In this document: in pieces, positions 34,788-43,780 of the stretch
How the letters are laid out: every line of letters starts with the position of its first letter
Position numbering within the stretch: the stretch's first letter is position 1
Program-made: the position numbers and the translations under genes
Source: Vibrionales bacterium SWAT-3
GTDB lineage: Bacteria; Pseudomonadota; Gammaproteobacteria; Enterobacterales; Vibrionaceae
DNA: 64,000 bases
Assembly (NCBI GenBank): GCA_000169995.1
Contig: AAZW01000017.1
Coordinates: forward strand, 1-64,000
Reading direction: 5' to 3'
Notes under the pieces: generated by a model
Seen by the model: only the letters and a program-made list of their open reading frames with translations
What the model was told of the DNA's origin: nothing
Database searches by the model: none

Positions 34788-36029
34788 ATGATCGCAACTT
34801 TCCTTAAGCGAGCCCTAATAATCTCAGCAACAAGGTTTATTGCACTGTCTCTCGCGATGGTCGATATGATCATGTTAGGACACACAAATATGATGGCAGT
34901 GCAAGATTACACCTTGGCTTCACAAGTCGCTCAGGTTTTCGTTATCTTGGCTGTCGTACTCAGTATTGGTATCAATATTGTCATTGGACAGAACAAAGAG
35001 GCACCTCGTCAAACTGCTCAAGAAATACTTGGATATTCAATATGTCTTGGCGTGGTTTTACTTGTTATAAGCCTTCTTGTGGGCCAATTTTTTGATGCTT
35101 CAAACCACGCAACTCAAAGTTATTTTATACTTTCCATTAGTATTTTTCCGTTGGCTATTTATGTTGGTTTATGCAACATTTTAGAAGCACAAGGCTTAGA
35201 GAAAAAAGTGCTAGCGGTAACAATAGTCAGTGCAATAGCGAATATCGCTTTTAACTATATCGCAATAGCTAACATAGATAATGCTTCTGTAGCGGTATCA
35301 ATATCGACCCTAGCAATACGCGTTTTAACCTTATTGCCTGTCATATATCTAGGTTTCAAAAATCAGCTCATCGCTACGCCACGATTCAACAAAGAAAAGG
35401 TCGGAATACTTGTTAATTTTGGTCGCACAGAAGCATTAACCAGTATCTGCTTCACTGGTGGTATTTCAATTTTAGTTCTCACGTTTGCTAGCCTTTATAG
35501 CCAAGAGCATACTGCGTATCTTGGATTTGCCCTCAACTTTATGAATAGCTTTTCCGTGCTCTATGTAGGGTTGGTGATATCTCTGTCCATTTCACTCTCT
35601 CAAATGGACAAATCCTCTAATGAACCTTACTCAATGCTCACAATTATGTTCGGTTATATCCTCGTGAGTGCATTTGGGTTAATTTTACTTGCTGAGGCTA
35701 TTTCTCAGATCTATACACCTACTGCAACAAATGAATTGGTAAAAGCATTAAAACTCTCTGTCGCAGTGATCGCAATTGATGGTATTGCTCTTGTGTTTAT
35801 ATCTTGGTTAAGAGTTAGAGGCTTTTCTCAACTCCCGCCGCTATTTCGACTTGCAATGATCTTTGTTGGGCTGCCAGGAGCTTTCTTTATTAACGCTTTC
35901 GATAATCCTGTTCTCAATGTCATCTTTTTCATGGCCCTCGGTAACCTAATCGCTGCTCTAGCGTCAATGGTCTATTTTGTGTTTCGTATCAAGCATAAAC
36001 CTGAAGCTCTTTTAGGAGCTCATCAGTAG
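34788..36029 (+). CDS. MATE-family efflux transporter (second copy type)
   Basis: The 413-residue polytopic protein has about twelve membrane segments and MATE-type halves (MVDMIMLGHTNMMAVQDYTL near 24-43). It is shorter and more AT-rich than the MATE protein at 1211-2608, suggesting separate ancestry. AGGA lies upstream of the ATG. It sits just beyond the insertion element in the accessory patch. Substrate unknown; these proteins export drugs, dyes or siderophore-like metabolites. Confidence 0.88.
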   Translation: MIATFLKRALIISATRFIALSLAMVDMIMLGHTNMMAVQDYTLASQVAQVFVILAVVLSIGINIVIGQNKEAPRQTAQEILGYSICLGVVLLVISLLVGQFFDASNHATQSYFILSISIFPLAIYVGLCNILEAQGLEKKVLAVTIVSAIANIAFNYIAIANIDNASVAVSISTLAIRVLTLLPVIYLGFKNQLIATPRFNKEKVGILVNFGRTEALTSICFTGGISILVLTFASLYSQEHTAYLGFALNFMNSFSVLYVGLVISLSISLSQMDKSSNEPYSMLTIMFGYILVSAFGLILLAEAISQIYTPTATNELVKALKLSVAVIAIDGIALVFISWLRVRGFSQLPPLFRLAMIFVGLPGAFFINAFDNPVLNVIFFMALGNLIAALASMVYFVFRIKHKPEALLGAHQ

Positions 36030-36051
36030 ATACATTTCTCTACTTCCATAC

Positions 36052-36078
36052 CGCGAGCACAATCTAAAAGTGCTCGCG
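36052..36078 (+). terminator. Hairpin after the second MATE gene
   Basis: CGCGAGCAC / GTGCTCGCG with a 9-base loop, then TCTCTCTTA. The U-run is poor, so termination is only probable. Confidence 0.55.
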
Positions 36079-36171
36079 TCTCTCTTAGTGATCGGAACCT
36101 AAAAGCAAACCGTAACGATTTAAATACAAGTGCTTAGCTATTTATCGTCGTTCACACCGAGGGAGTCACAC

Positions 36172-36441
36172 ATGGACAACAGGATCACCATCATTGAGTT
36201 TCTTAGAGTATTCGAGTTCGTTCGCTCTTCCGGGGAACAACTGAACAACAAATATCAAGTTGGTGAAATGATAGCTTGGCATGATTACGATGGTTACACC
36301 TGTTGGCTAAGCTACAAAGACGTCACCGTCACACTGATGTTTCATGGTTCGCTGAAAATTGAGTACGACAACGCGTCAAACTACTCTGAATTCATTGACC
36401 ATTGCCTGGGAATACTCGCCACTGAACCTTCTTCGGACTAA
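36172..36441 (+). CDS. Small DUF3081-like protein
   Basis: The 89-residue protein begins at the ATG at 36172, preceded by GGGAG; a GTG at 36130 lacks a site. Patterns such as VLRV-like FLRVFEFVRSSGE, IAWHDYDGYTCWLSY and TLMFHGSLKIEYD fit DUF3081, a family of unknown function in gammaproteobacteria. It appears to be cytoplasmic. It precedes the CIA30 gene by 18 bases and may share its transcript. Confidence 0.7.
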   Translation: MDNRITIIEFLRVFEFVRSSGEQLNNKYQVGEMIAWHDYDGYTCWLSYKDVTVTLMFHGSLKIEYDNASNYSEFIDHCLGILATEPSSD

Positions 36442-36459
36442 TGAGTAATGGAGAAAATC

Positions 36460-37059
36460 ATGAATGAGTCAAACTTCACAGCATCTTCATTGCGTAAACG
36501 AGCAACCCCTTTATGGTTAACCCTGAGCCTTTCTTTGTTATGGTCTGAAACGTCAACAGCAGGAATAGAGATGATTGATTTCACGCAAGCGAACGAACAC
36601 CCGAAATGGTCTGCGATCAACGACAATGTAATGGGTGGCATTTCAACAGGTGGGCTCGTTTATGATGGCGAGCATAGCCTATTTAAAGGTGAACTGTCAT
36701 TAGAGAACAACGGTGGATTCAGCTCAATAAATCGCTCCCTTGAATCGTTAAATCCCGCGGTGAACAACGTAGAGTTGTCCTTTATTGGGGACGGGCGCAC
36801 CTACCAGTTAAGGTTCACAACATGGAAAGACGGCTATCGAACCAACTACAAGCACAGCTTTGAGACCAGCAAAGGTGAGCAGCTCAAGAAGGTGTTCAGA
36901 CTAGAGGACTTTCAAGCCGTGTTTAGAGGTCGATTACTCAACAATGCACCAGAACTCAAAGCTCAAGACATCAAGCAGTTCGGCTTTTTGATTGCAGACA
37001 AACAGCCCTCACCCTTTGAGTTAAAACTGATTCAGATTCAATTCAAAGCATCCGAATAA
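36460..37059 (+). CDS. CIA30-family exported protein
   Basis: GGAG at 36450-36453 favours the ATG at 36460, giving 199 residues. A signal-like segment (about 12-34) precedes a CIA30 jelly-roll domain: WSAINDNVMGGISTGGL, NGGFSSINRSLE, and a final FELKLIQIQF. The family is named after a mitochondrial complex I assembly factor, but bacterial members are of unknown role, perhaps carbohydrate binding. Confidence 0.85.
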   Translation: MNESNFTASSLRKRATPLWLTLSLSLLWSETSTAGIEMIDFTQANEHPKWSAINDNVMGGISTGGLVYDGEHSLFKGELSLENNGGFSSINRSLESLNPAVNNVELSFIGDGRTYQLRFTTWKDGYRTNYKHSFETSKGEQLKKVFRLEDFQAVFRGRLLNNAPELKAQDIKQFGFLIADKQPSPFELKLIQIQFKASE

Positions 37060-37083
37060 ATTGGAAAGATCACAGATGAACAA

Positions 37084-37124
37084 AGCCCCAGACACCAATT
37101 TCTTTGCGAAAAATGTCTGGGGCT
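37084..37124. terminator. Terminator-like hairpin
   Basis: AGCCCCAGACA / TGTCTGGGGCT arms (37084-37094, 37114-37124) with a long loop lie between the convergent CIA30 and reductase genes. Confidence 0.65.
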
Positions 37125-37194
37125 CTTCTATTCAAGCGTCAAAACTCATCGAATGCTCAAGGGTTCAAACGCCTATATTCTAGGTCATTAACAC

Positions 37195-38220
37195 TTAGTA
37201 TTTGATGGCTGTTTTACCAATCGATGCGCTGCTTTCAATACGTCGGTGTGCCTCTTTCAGCGTGCCAGAACTCAAACCATTCAGTGTTGTGGTTAGTGTA
37301 GATTTAATACGCCCCGCATCAATCAAGTTCGCAGTTTGGAACAAGATGTCTTGCTGCTTCTGAATATCGTCGGTGTTGAACAGCGAACGAGTAAACATCA
37401 ACTCCCAAATGAAGCCTACTGACTTACCTTGTAGTGCCGATAGGTCAATCTCACTATCAAACTCAACAATCGAACTGATCATGCCTTGCGGCGCAATCAA
37501 CTCTACCATCGCATCCCAGTGACCTTTTGTGTCCGCAACATTGAAGATGTAATCCACATACTGGATACCTTGCTCACGCACTGACTCAACCAAGTTACGG
37601 TGGTTCACTACGTGGTCTGCACCCATGTCTTTTACCCACAGCTCGGTTTCAGGTCTTGACGCTGTCGCAATAACATTAAGGTTAGTTAATTGCTTCGCTA
37701 GCTGAATAGTAATAGAGCCAACACCACCAGCACCGCCAATGATCAGGATAGACTTTTTCTCTTCAGGGCGAACACGCAGGCGATCAAATAACGCTTCCCA
37801 CGCAGTGAGCGTTGCAAGCGGCATAACAACCGCGGCTTCATCCGTTAAGCTTTGTGGCGCTTTAGCTGTGATGCGGTAGTCAACGGCTTGGTATTCTGCG
37901 TTAGCGCCCATGCGTGTTACGTCACCCGCATAGTAAACACGATCGCCTAAGTCGAAGCCTTCAACGTTTGTGCCTTTACCAACCACTTCCCCAACAGCGT
38001 CGTAGCCCAACACTTTTGGTTGCTCAAGTGTCTTATCTTTGGCGTTGCGAATACGGATTTTCGCGTCTGCCGGGTTGATAGAAGTCGCACTCACTTTTAC
38101 CAGTAAGTCATTCTCTTTTAATTCTGGCAGGCTCGTTTCAAATTCAAACAGGCTTTCTGGTTTTGTAATTGCTAGCGACTGAGTAAATCCGATGGCTTTC
38201 ATTGTAGATGGTAGTGACAT
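37195..38220 (-). CDS. Zinc-type alcohol dehydrogenase-like / quinone oxidoreductase
   Basis: The 341-residue medium-chain reductase has the GroES-like domain (SINPADAKIRIR near 48-60, VLGYDAVGEVVGKG) and a nucleotide-binding fold with GGAGGVGSITIQLAK (about 159-173). The catalytic zinc ligands of true alcohol dehydrogenases are not seen, so it likely reduces quinones or enones with NADPH. It is divergent from a LysR regulator gene, presumably its controller. Confidence 0.9.
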   Translation of the reverse strand: MSLPSTMKAIGFTQSLAITKPESLFEFETSLPELKENDLLVKVSATSINPADAKIRIRNAKDKTLEQPKVLGYDAVGEVVGKGTNVEGFDLGDRVYYAGDVTRMGANAEYQAVDYRITAKAPQSLTDEAAVVMPLATLTAWEALFDRLRVRPEEKKSILIIGGAGGVGSITIQLAKQLTNLNVIATASRPETELWVKDMGADHVVNHRNLVESVREQGIQYVDYIFNVADTKGHWDAMVELIAPQGMISSIVEFDSEIDLSALQGKSVGFIWELMFTRSLFNTDDIQKQQDILFQTANLIDAGRIKSTLTTTLNGLSSGTLKEAHRRIESSASIGKTAIKY

Positions 38221-38420
38221 GATGCTTCTCCTTAAATTCGATAATTGAATCTTAGAGATTTCTCACTTTAGATAAACAGCCTAATATTTGAATTATTATC
38301 AAATAATTTTTGATAATAACGTGTGTGTACGCAAGAAAAATACTAAGATTAGCCACAGCAAAATGCCCAATCTTATGGTGAACAGAGCAACCAATTCTCG
38401 GCTCAGAACAGGGAAATGAA

Positions 38421-39343
38421 ATGCTTCTGAAGACTTACAAGTAATTTTAAAGGTAGCGGAGTTTCGCAGTATCACAGCAGCCGCCACTAACCTAGACATG
38501 CGCACAGCAACGGCAAGTGCGGCGGTGAAACGCGTTGAAGCGGCACTCGGTGCAGAGCTTTTCGTAAGAACCACCCGTCATCTTCGCCTCTCTCCCGCTG
38601 GAGAACAATATTTACCAGAGTGCGAACAAGCGTTGAAAATGTTGGACCAAGCGAAACTCAATATACGCGAGGAGCTTGGTGTCATTGATGGAGAAATTCG
38701 AATCGCGCTTTCATCAGATTTAGGGCGAAACCTCGTCATACCTTGGCTAGATGAGTTTCTATTTGATTACCCTCAAGCGACACTTCGAACGAGTATCAGC
38801 GATAGCAACATCGACTTTTATCGTGATTCCGTGGATATGGCGTTGCGTTATGGTTCGCCAACTGATGCCAACATGTATGGCTTCAAAATTTGTGATGTGC
38901 CAAGAATATTATGTGCTTCGCCTGAGTATCTCGCAGAAAAAGGCAGCCCAGACCATCCAAGTGATTTGGCTGAGCACAACGGACTGCTGTATCAACTCCA
39001 TGACATGTTACAGGATGAGTGGGTCTTTAACGACGGCACCCAAGACCACAAAGTAAAGCTCAAAGGGAACCGTGCATCCAATGACGCTGACCTAGTTAGG
39101 CGATGGTGTGTTGCAGGAAAAGGCATCGCGATAAAGTCTTGTTTGGATATGTCGAGTCATTTGCTGTCTGGCGATGTAGTCAAGATCATGCCCAACTATG
39201 AGCCGACACCAACAGAGCTGTGGTTGGTATGCCCAAGCCGTCAATCCATCACACCAACCGTTCGTCTACTAAGAGATTTATTCCGTGAGAAAACGACAGA
39301 GATCCTTTCCCGGCTAAATAAACAAGGTGTCATCAACAGCTAA
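38421..39343 (+). pseudogene. LysR-family regulator with a 5' frameshift
   Basis: From the ATG at 38498 only 281 residues are open, and this start would remove the first half of the helix-turn-helix. The missing part is present upstream in the same frame (DLQVILKVAEFRSITAAATN) but without a start codon. An ATG at 38421, with AGGG upstream, reads into it if one base is added around 38424-38430, giving the usual MLSEDLQVILK-type start and ~307 residues. The substrate domain (90-290) is intact. Either recently inactivated or an assembly error. It faces the reductase gene that it probably regulates. Confidence 0.82.
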
Positions 39344-39376
39344 GCATCTTAATGCTGAATTTCAAACTGGATACAA

Positions 39377-39414
39377 AAAAGGCGCTAGCGAACAATTGTT
39401 CACGAGCGCCTTTT
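39377..39414. terminator. Bidirectional terminator
   Basis: AAAAGGCGCT / AGCGCCTTTT arms with an inner GAACAATTGTTC palindrome lie between the LysR gene and the convergent acidic protein gene. Confidence 0.85.
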
Positions 39415-39472
39415 GCGAATGGCCTATCACCAAACATGGCAAACCGATTCGCTTACTTTAGAAGATACTTAG

Positions 39473-39853
39473 TTACTCTTCGATGATGTCACAGTCAGCA
39501 CAACACTGAAGCGCAACTTCATGTTCGAACTCAATCGTGTCTTTACCGTCTTCAAGCAGCTCTGCGATCTCGTCAGCGACTTCTTGCTCATCATCCGCCT
39601 CGATTTCACCTTCAAGCTCTTCTTCTGAATAACCAAAGAAGTTCAACAGCAGGTACTCGCGAGCTTCTTCTTTAGTGCACACAACGTTCGCAGTAAGGTC
39701 AGGGGTAATCTCACCTTGTGCTAGTGTTTCAGTCAGTTGCGCTAAAACCACCTCTTTCATCGCTGGCGTTAACCAACCAAGATCTGTGCTTACTGTCGTT
39801 TTTTTGCAGTCAAAACAAGGCAGTTGGTGAAAGTAGTATTGAAACGTAGTCAT
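39473..39853 (-). CDS. Acidic cysteine-containing protein, unknown function
   Basis: Starting from the ATG at 39853, the protein has 126 residues. It has CFDCKK near residue 14, and CCADCD at the C-terminus, with a very acidic middle (EEELEGEIEADDEQEVADE). The two cysteine pairs could bind a metal together. The family is not recognised. A longer frame reaches 39907 but lacks a clear ribosome site. Confidence 0.72.
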   Translation of the reverse strand: MTTFQYYFHQLPCFDCKKTTVSTDLGWLTPAMKEVVLAQLTETLAQGEITPDLTANVVCTKEEAREYLLLNFFGYSEEELEGEIEADDEQEVADEIAELLEDGKDTIEFEHEVALQCCADCDIIEE

Positions 39854-39982
39854 AGGTAATATCTTCTTTAAATGTTGTATAGCGAGATTATGCGCGTTTT
39901 GTAGCAAAATACTATCTCAATCACAACTCCGAATGAGTGGATAGATAGCTGTCGGTCAATAATTGCTTCACATAATCACTAC

Positions 39983-40747
39983 CTAAATCGCTACACACAT
40001 CGGCGTATTCGAAATCGGATCGCGGAATACTTTCGCATTTAGGTCAAACACATCATCCAGCAACGCCTCTGTCATCACCTCGTCGGGCGAGCCTTCTGCC
40101 ACAACACTACCCTGCTCTAACACCACCAAATGATCGCAGTAACGACACGCTTGATTTAGATCGTGTAGTACCACTACCACCGTTTTGCCTTTGGCGTTCA
40201 TTTGTTGCATCAAATTCATTAGCTCCACCTGATGCGACATATCTAAATACGTGGTTGGCTCATCAAGCATAACGATGTCCGTATCTTGTGCTATCACCAT
40301 TGCGATCCACGCTCTTTGCCTTTGTCCCCCTGATAATGATTCTACTGGCTTATCAGCATATTCAAGTACGCCTGTATCACGCATCGCTTGCTCAACAATG
40401 GTTTGATCGTCTTTTCCTAACTTTCCCCAGTGAGATACATAAGGAGAACGTCCATATTCGACCAATTTTCTAACGGTAATACCTTCCGGGCTAACTAGGA
40501 TTTGTGGCAGAAGCGATAAAGAACGTGCAAGCGCTTTATCGCCATAACTTGATAATGGTTTACCTTCAAACAACACCTCTCCCGACATCGGTTTATTAAT
40601 TCTTACCAAGGTTTTTAACAAGGTGGATTTACCGCATCCATTAGGGCCAATTAGTGCGGTAATTTTCCCTTTAGGGATTGAAACCGTGAGGTTTGGGATG
40701 ATAGTTTGTTTGCCGTACGCGACGGAAAGATTCTGCGTTTTTAGCAT
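39983..40747 (-). CDS. pvuE: Ferric-vibrioferrin ABC transporter ATPase
   Basis: The ATG at 40747 is preferred over an upstream TTG. The 254-residue ATPase has Walker A GPNGCGKST (34-42), signature SGGQRQRAW (about 141-149) and Walker B IVMLDEPTTYLD. It drives import of ferric vibrioferrin through PvuC/PvuD and closes the psuA-pvuABCDE series. FecE/FhuC-type family membership is seen in sequence; the vibrioferrin link comes from the locus order known in V. parahaemolyticus. Confidence 0.93.
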   Translation of the reverse strand: MLKTQNLSVAYGKQTIIPNLTVSIPKGKITALIGPNGCGKSTLLKTLVRINKPMSGEVLFEGKPLSSYGDKALARSLSLLPQILVSPEGITVRKLVEYGRSPYVSHWGKLGKDDQTIVEQAMRDTGVLEYADKPVESLSGGQRQRAWIAMVIAQDTDIVMLDEPTTYLDMSHQVELMNLMQQMNAKGKTVVVVLHDLNQACRYCDHLVVLEQGSVVAEGSPDEVMTEALLDDVFDLNAKVFRDPISNTPMCVAI

Positions 40748-40749
40748 GG

Positions 40750-41721
40750 TTACCAACCTCGATAACGATAAAGAAGAAAAATGAAATAAGGTGCGCCAAT
40801 CACTGACGTCAGTACGCCGGCAGGCAGTTCGATTGGAGGGTTCAAACCTCGTGCAAGTGCATCTGCGCAGGTGACTAAGATTGCACCTAACAAAGCAGAC
40901 GCGGGGATTAGCAACTTGTGATTATGCCCAAACAATAAGCGCGCCAGGTGAGGCGCCAATAGCCCAACGAAACTGATTGTCCCGGCTACTGACACGCTGA
41001 CACTTGCGAGTAACACTGCTGCCAACAATGCGAGAACCTGAATCTGTTTGGGCTTAATACCCAAGGTAGTCGCACTTTCCTGACCAAGTCCCAACACGTC
41101 TAATCGCCAAGCGAGCCATAATGCCATTGGTAATAGTAAAACCAACGCCCCCCAGATAAATGGGACTTGCTGCCAGTTCCTACCCCAAAGGCTACCTGTG
41201 AGCCATACCATGGCTGTATTGATCTCGATAGGGTTAGTGACGAGTAAGAAATCAATACAACTGGCCAGAAACGCACTTACTGCAATACCAATTAATGCCA
41301 GTTTGGCTGGTGTTGGCTTAGACCACGATGCCAATAAGGCAATCAATCCAGCCGCAAAAACACCACCAAACATCGCAAATATAGGAAGCAAACTCACTGG
41401 CGCATTCGGAAACCAAACCAAACTCGCTGTTGCAGCAAGGCCTGCTCCGGCGCTAATTCCCATCAAGTCAGGAGATGCCAGAGGGTTACGTATTACACCT
41501 TGTACTAACACGCCTGAAAGCCCTAACCCTGCACCGACACTGATTGCGAGTAACATACGTGGCAACCGATACTGTTGGATAACAAAATCGTCATTAGAAA
41601 AAGCGATCAGGTGTTCCATCACTTGAGAAATAGAAAGTGACGCCGCTCCAAAAAACAAGCCAGAAAAGGCCATCAACATCAGTAGCCCAAGTAACAACAA
41701 TATCTTCGCATTATGGTGCAT
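40750..41721 (-). CDS. pvuD: Ferric-vibrioferrin ABC transporter permease
   Basis: The ATG at 41721 overlaps the pvuC stop (TAATG) and has GAGGAAG upstream, giving 323 residues; the frame to 41754 is an over-extension. It is a FecCD/BtuC-type permease with about ten membrane helices and the patterns GLSGVLVQGVIRNPLASPDLMG (shared in part with PvuC) and FVGLLAPHLARLLFG. With PvuC it forms the inner-membrane channel for ferric vibrioferrin. Confidence 0.93.
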   Translation of the reverse strand: MHHNAKILLLLGLLMLMAFSGLFFGAASLSISQVMEHLIAFSNDDFVIQQYRLPRMLLAISVGAGLGLSGVLVQGVIRNPLASPDLMGISAGAGLAATASLVWFPNAPVSLLPIFAMFGGVFAAGLIALLASWSKPTPAKLALIGIAVSAFLASCIDFLLVTNPIEINTAMVWLTGSLWGRNWQQVPFIWGALVLLLPMALWLAWRLDVLGLGQESATTLGIKPKQIQVLALLAAVLLASVSVSVAGTISFVGLLAPHLARLLFGHNHKLLIPASALLGAILVTCADALARGLNPPIELPAGVLTSVIGAPYFIFLLYRYRGW

Positions 41722-42755
41722 TAAGACTTCCTCGTCGCGATAAGAACAAAACAAGGTGTACCCAGTAAAGCGGTAATGACACCCACAGGCGTTTCTGTCG
41801 GAAAAGCAATCGCTCTTGATAACGCGTCAGACCAAGATACCAATGCGGCACCTGCCATCGCGGAAACGGGAATCAACACATGGTAATTATGCCCAACCAT
41901 AGGACGAACTAAGTGGGGAATTAGCAATCCGACAAAGCCAATAGGCCCGGCAATAGCGACACTCGCGCCCGCCAGCAAAACAATGGTCACACTACAAATG
42001 AATCGCGTAAGGCGGATGTTGCTGCCTAGCCCAACCGCAACCTCCTCACCAAGCGCCAGTAAATTAAGGTTGCGCGCCAAGCTAATAGCTAACCCTAGCC
42101 CAACAATTATGGGCGGCCACAACATTCGCCATTGTTCATCATCCACGGTAGATAATGAGCCTGTAAGCCAATGCAGCACGCTATAAGCCATATCGTCGGC
42201 AAGAATCAATGCTGCTCGAGTCAACCCAATCAGTAGTGCCGTAATGGCGATGCCCGCTAAAACCAAGCGCAATGGGTGAGATCGTGCAGAAAAAAAACCA
42301 CCGAGGATCATCACAGCACCGCCACTTAACAAAGCACCGATAACAGCATTAAGAATGGGATTGAGTTCACTGACAATAGGCACGCCTATGGCAGCTAAAG
42401 CCATAAAACAGGCTGCACCAGAATTAATACCAAGAATAGAAGGAGATGCGAGTGGGTTTCTTGTTAAGCCCTGCATCAACAAGCCCGCAACCGCTAAACT
42501 CGCTCCAATCAATAACCCAGCATAGGCTCTTGGCGCTCTCAGAGTCGCCAAAATTTGATGAGTCATATTGCTCGTATCAAACGTAAACCAATAGCCAACT
42601 AAGTCATTAAGAGTCAGAGAAAAGTTGGACCATCCCAGCATCGAAGCCGCATAGCCAGATAACATCAAACACAACACTGACAGCGTAAATACAGTGACTC
42701 GCCACGGTAATATTGGCAGCTTTCGCTTTCCGCTAGAGATCAATATCGTTCTCAT
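41721..42755 (-). CDS. pvuC: Ferric-vibrioferrin ABC transporter permease
   Basis: This 344-residue FecCD-type permease has the motifs [19 protein letters not shown] (about 87-105) and [19 protein letters not shown] (about 268-286). Its start overlaps the pvuB stop by four bases. It pairs with PvuD. Confidence 0.94.
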   Translation of the reverse strand: MRTILISSGKRKLPILPWRVTVFTLSVLCLMLSGYAASMLGWSNFSLTLNDLVGYWFTFDTSNMTHQILATLRAPRAYAGLLIGASLAVAGLLMQGLTRNPLASPSILGINSGAACFMALAAIGVPIVSELNPILNAVIGALLSGGAVMILGGFFSARSHPLRLVLAGIAITALLIGLTRAALILADDMAYSVLHWLTGSLSTVDDEQWRMLWPPIIVGLGLAISLARNLNLLALGEEVAVGLGSNIRLTRFICSVTIVLLAGASVAIAGPIGFVGLLIPHLVRPMVGHNYHVLIPVSAMAGAALVSWSDALSRAIAFPTETPVGVITALLGTPCFVLIATRKS

Positions 42756-43693
42756 GATCGTTCCAAGATCTGCTCTAGATTTTTCGCCATCTCTTCAGCC
42801 GCTAGCATGCCTCTATTTAATGACCAAAGTGCTGGTGACACTTCAACAACTTGACTATTTTTTGCCGAAGTCATTAGGTTGAATAACGGGTTTTTCTCCC
42901 AATCGTTGACCACATTAGGATGCGAGTAAGCGCCTAATAGCAGCCAGTCCGGATTGGTTTTTAGCAGCAACTCAAAGCTTGTTGGCAAATACGCTTTTTC
43001 AGTAAGTTCTTTAATCGGGCTCGCAATTCCCAATGTTGTCAGTACTCCTCCTGCATAGGATACTGGACCATGAAGCCACATTCCTTTATCCGATACGACA
43101 GCAAACTGGACGGTTTGCTTTAAAGAGAAGTGGCTCTTGAAGCCGAGCATCGCTTGATGATGCTGTTGAATTCGTTGCTCCATATCTGATTGCTTATCAA
43201 GAGCAACACCAATTTTGAGCGCTGATTCCAAATTTTCTTGATAAGTTTCGCCTCGGCTTTTTAATAGCAAAGTCGGTGCAATTCGCTGTAGATCTTGATA
43301 CACAGCTCGATGACGTTCCGCATCTGCGATGATCAAATCAGGCTTGAGCACAGCAATAGCCTCTAGACTAGGTTGAGATCGCATGCCAACAGACTGCCAA
43401 GGATCAACCAAGTCTCGTACTGCTGGAATCACTCGTGTCGCATCATTATCGTCGGCTACACCAACGGGAGAAACGCCTACCGCGGCTAATGCATCAACAA
43501 ATGAGAATTCCAGCACAACAATACGCTGTGGCGTGGTGTTAATCTCAAACTGACCTTGCTCATCTTGGATGACTCTTGTTTTGGCCAAACTCGAAAATGA
43601 AATTAAACACATCACCAATGCAGCAAGACTTAACCATAATCTATTCATTGGGCGTAATGTATTCGTTGAAACTGGTTGAGAGTCGTTTCCCAT
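42752..43693 (-). CDS. pvuB: Ferric-vibrioferrin periplasmic binding protein
   Basis: The 313-residue protein has a hydrophobic signal (about 17-37, ending SLA-KT) and a periplasmic-binding domain of the FecB/FhuD class: [22 protein letters not shown] (seen at about 58-79) and [12 protein letters not shown] precedes the ATG at 43693. It collects siderophore in the periplasm and docks on PvuCD. Confidence 0.92.
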   Translation of the reverse strand: MGNDSQPVSTNTLRPMNRLWLSLAALVMCLISFSSLAKTRVIQDEQGQFEINTTPQRIVVLEFSFVDALAAVGVSPVGVADDNDATRVIPAVRDLVDPWQSVGMRSQPSLEAIAVLKPDLIIADAERHRAVYQDLQRIAPTLLLKSRGETYQENLESALKIGVALDKQSDMEQRIQQHHQAMLGFKSHFSLKQTVQFAVVSDKGMWLHGPVSYAGGVLTTLGIASPIKELTEKAYLPTSFELLLKTNPDWLLLGAYSHPNVVNDWEKNPLFNLMTSAKNSQVVEVSPALWSLNRGMLAAEEMAKNLEQILERS

Positions 43694-43780
43694 ATTAAAT
43701 TATCCTCTAACGCTAGAACCGTGAAAGTCGCCAAGGGTATTGGCGACTTTTATTCGTTATGATTTTCAATTAATTACTTA

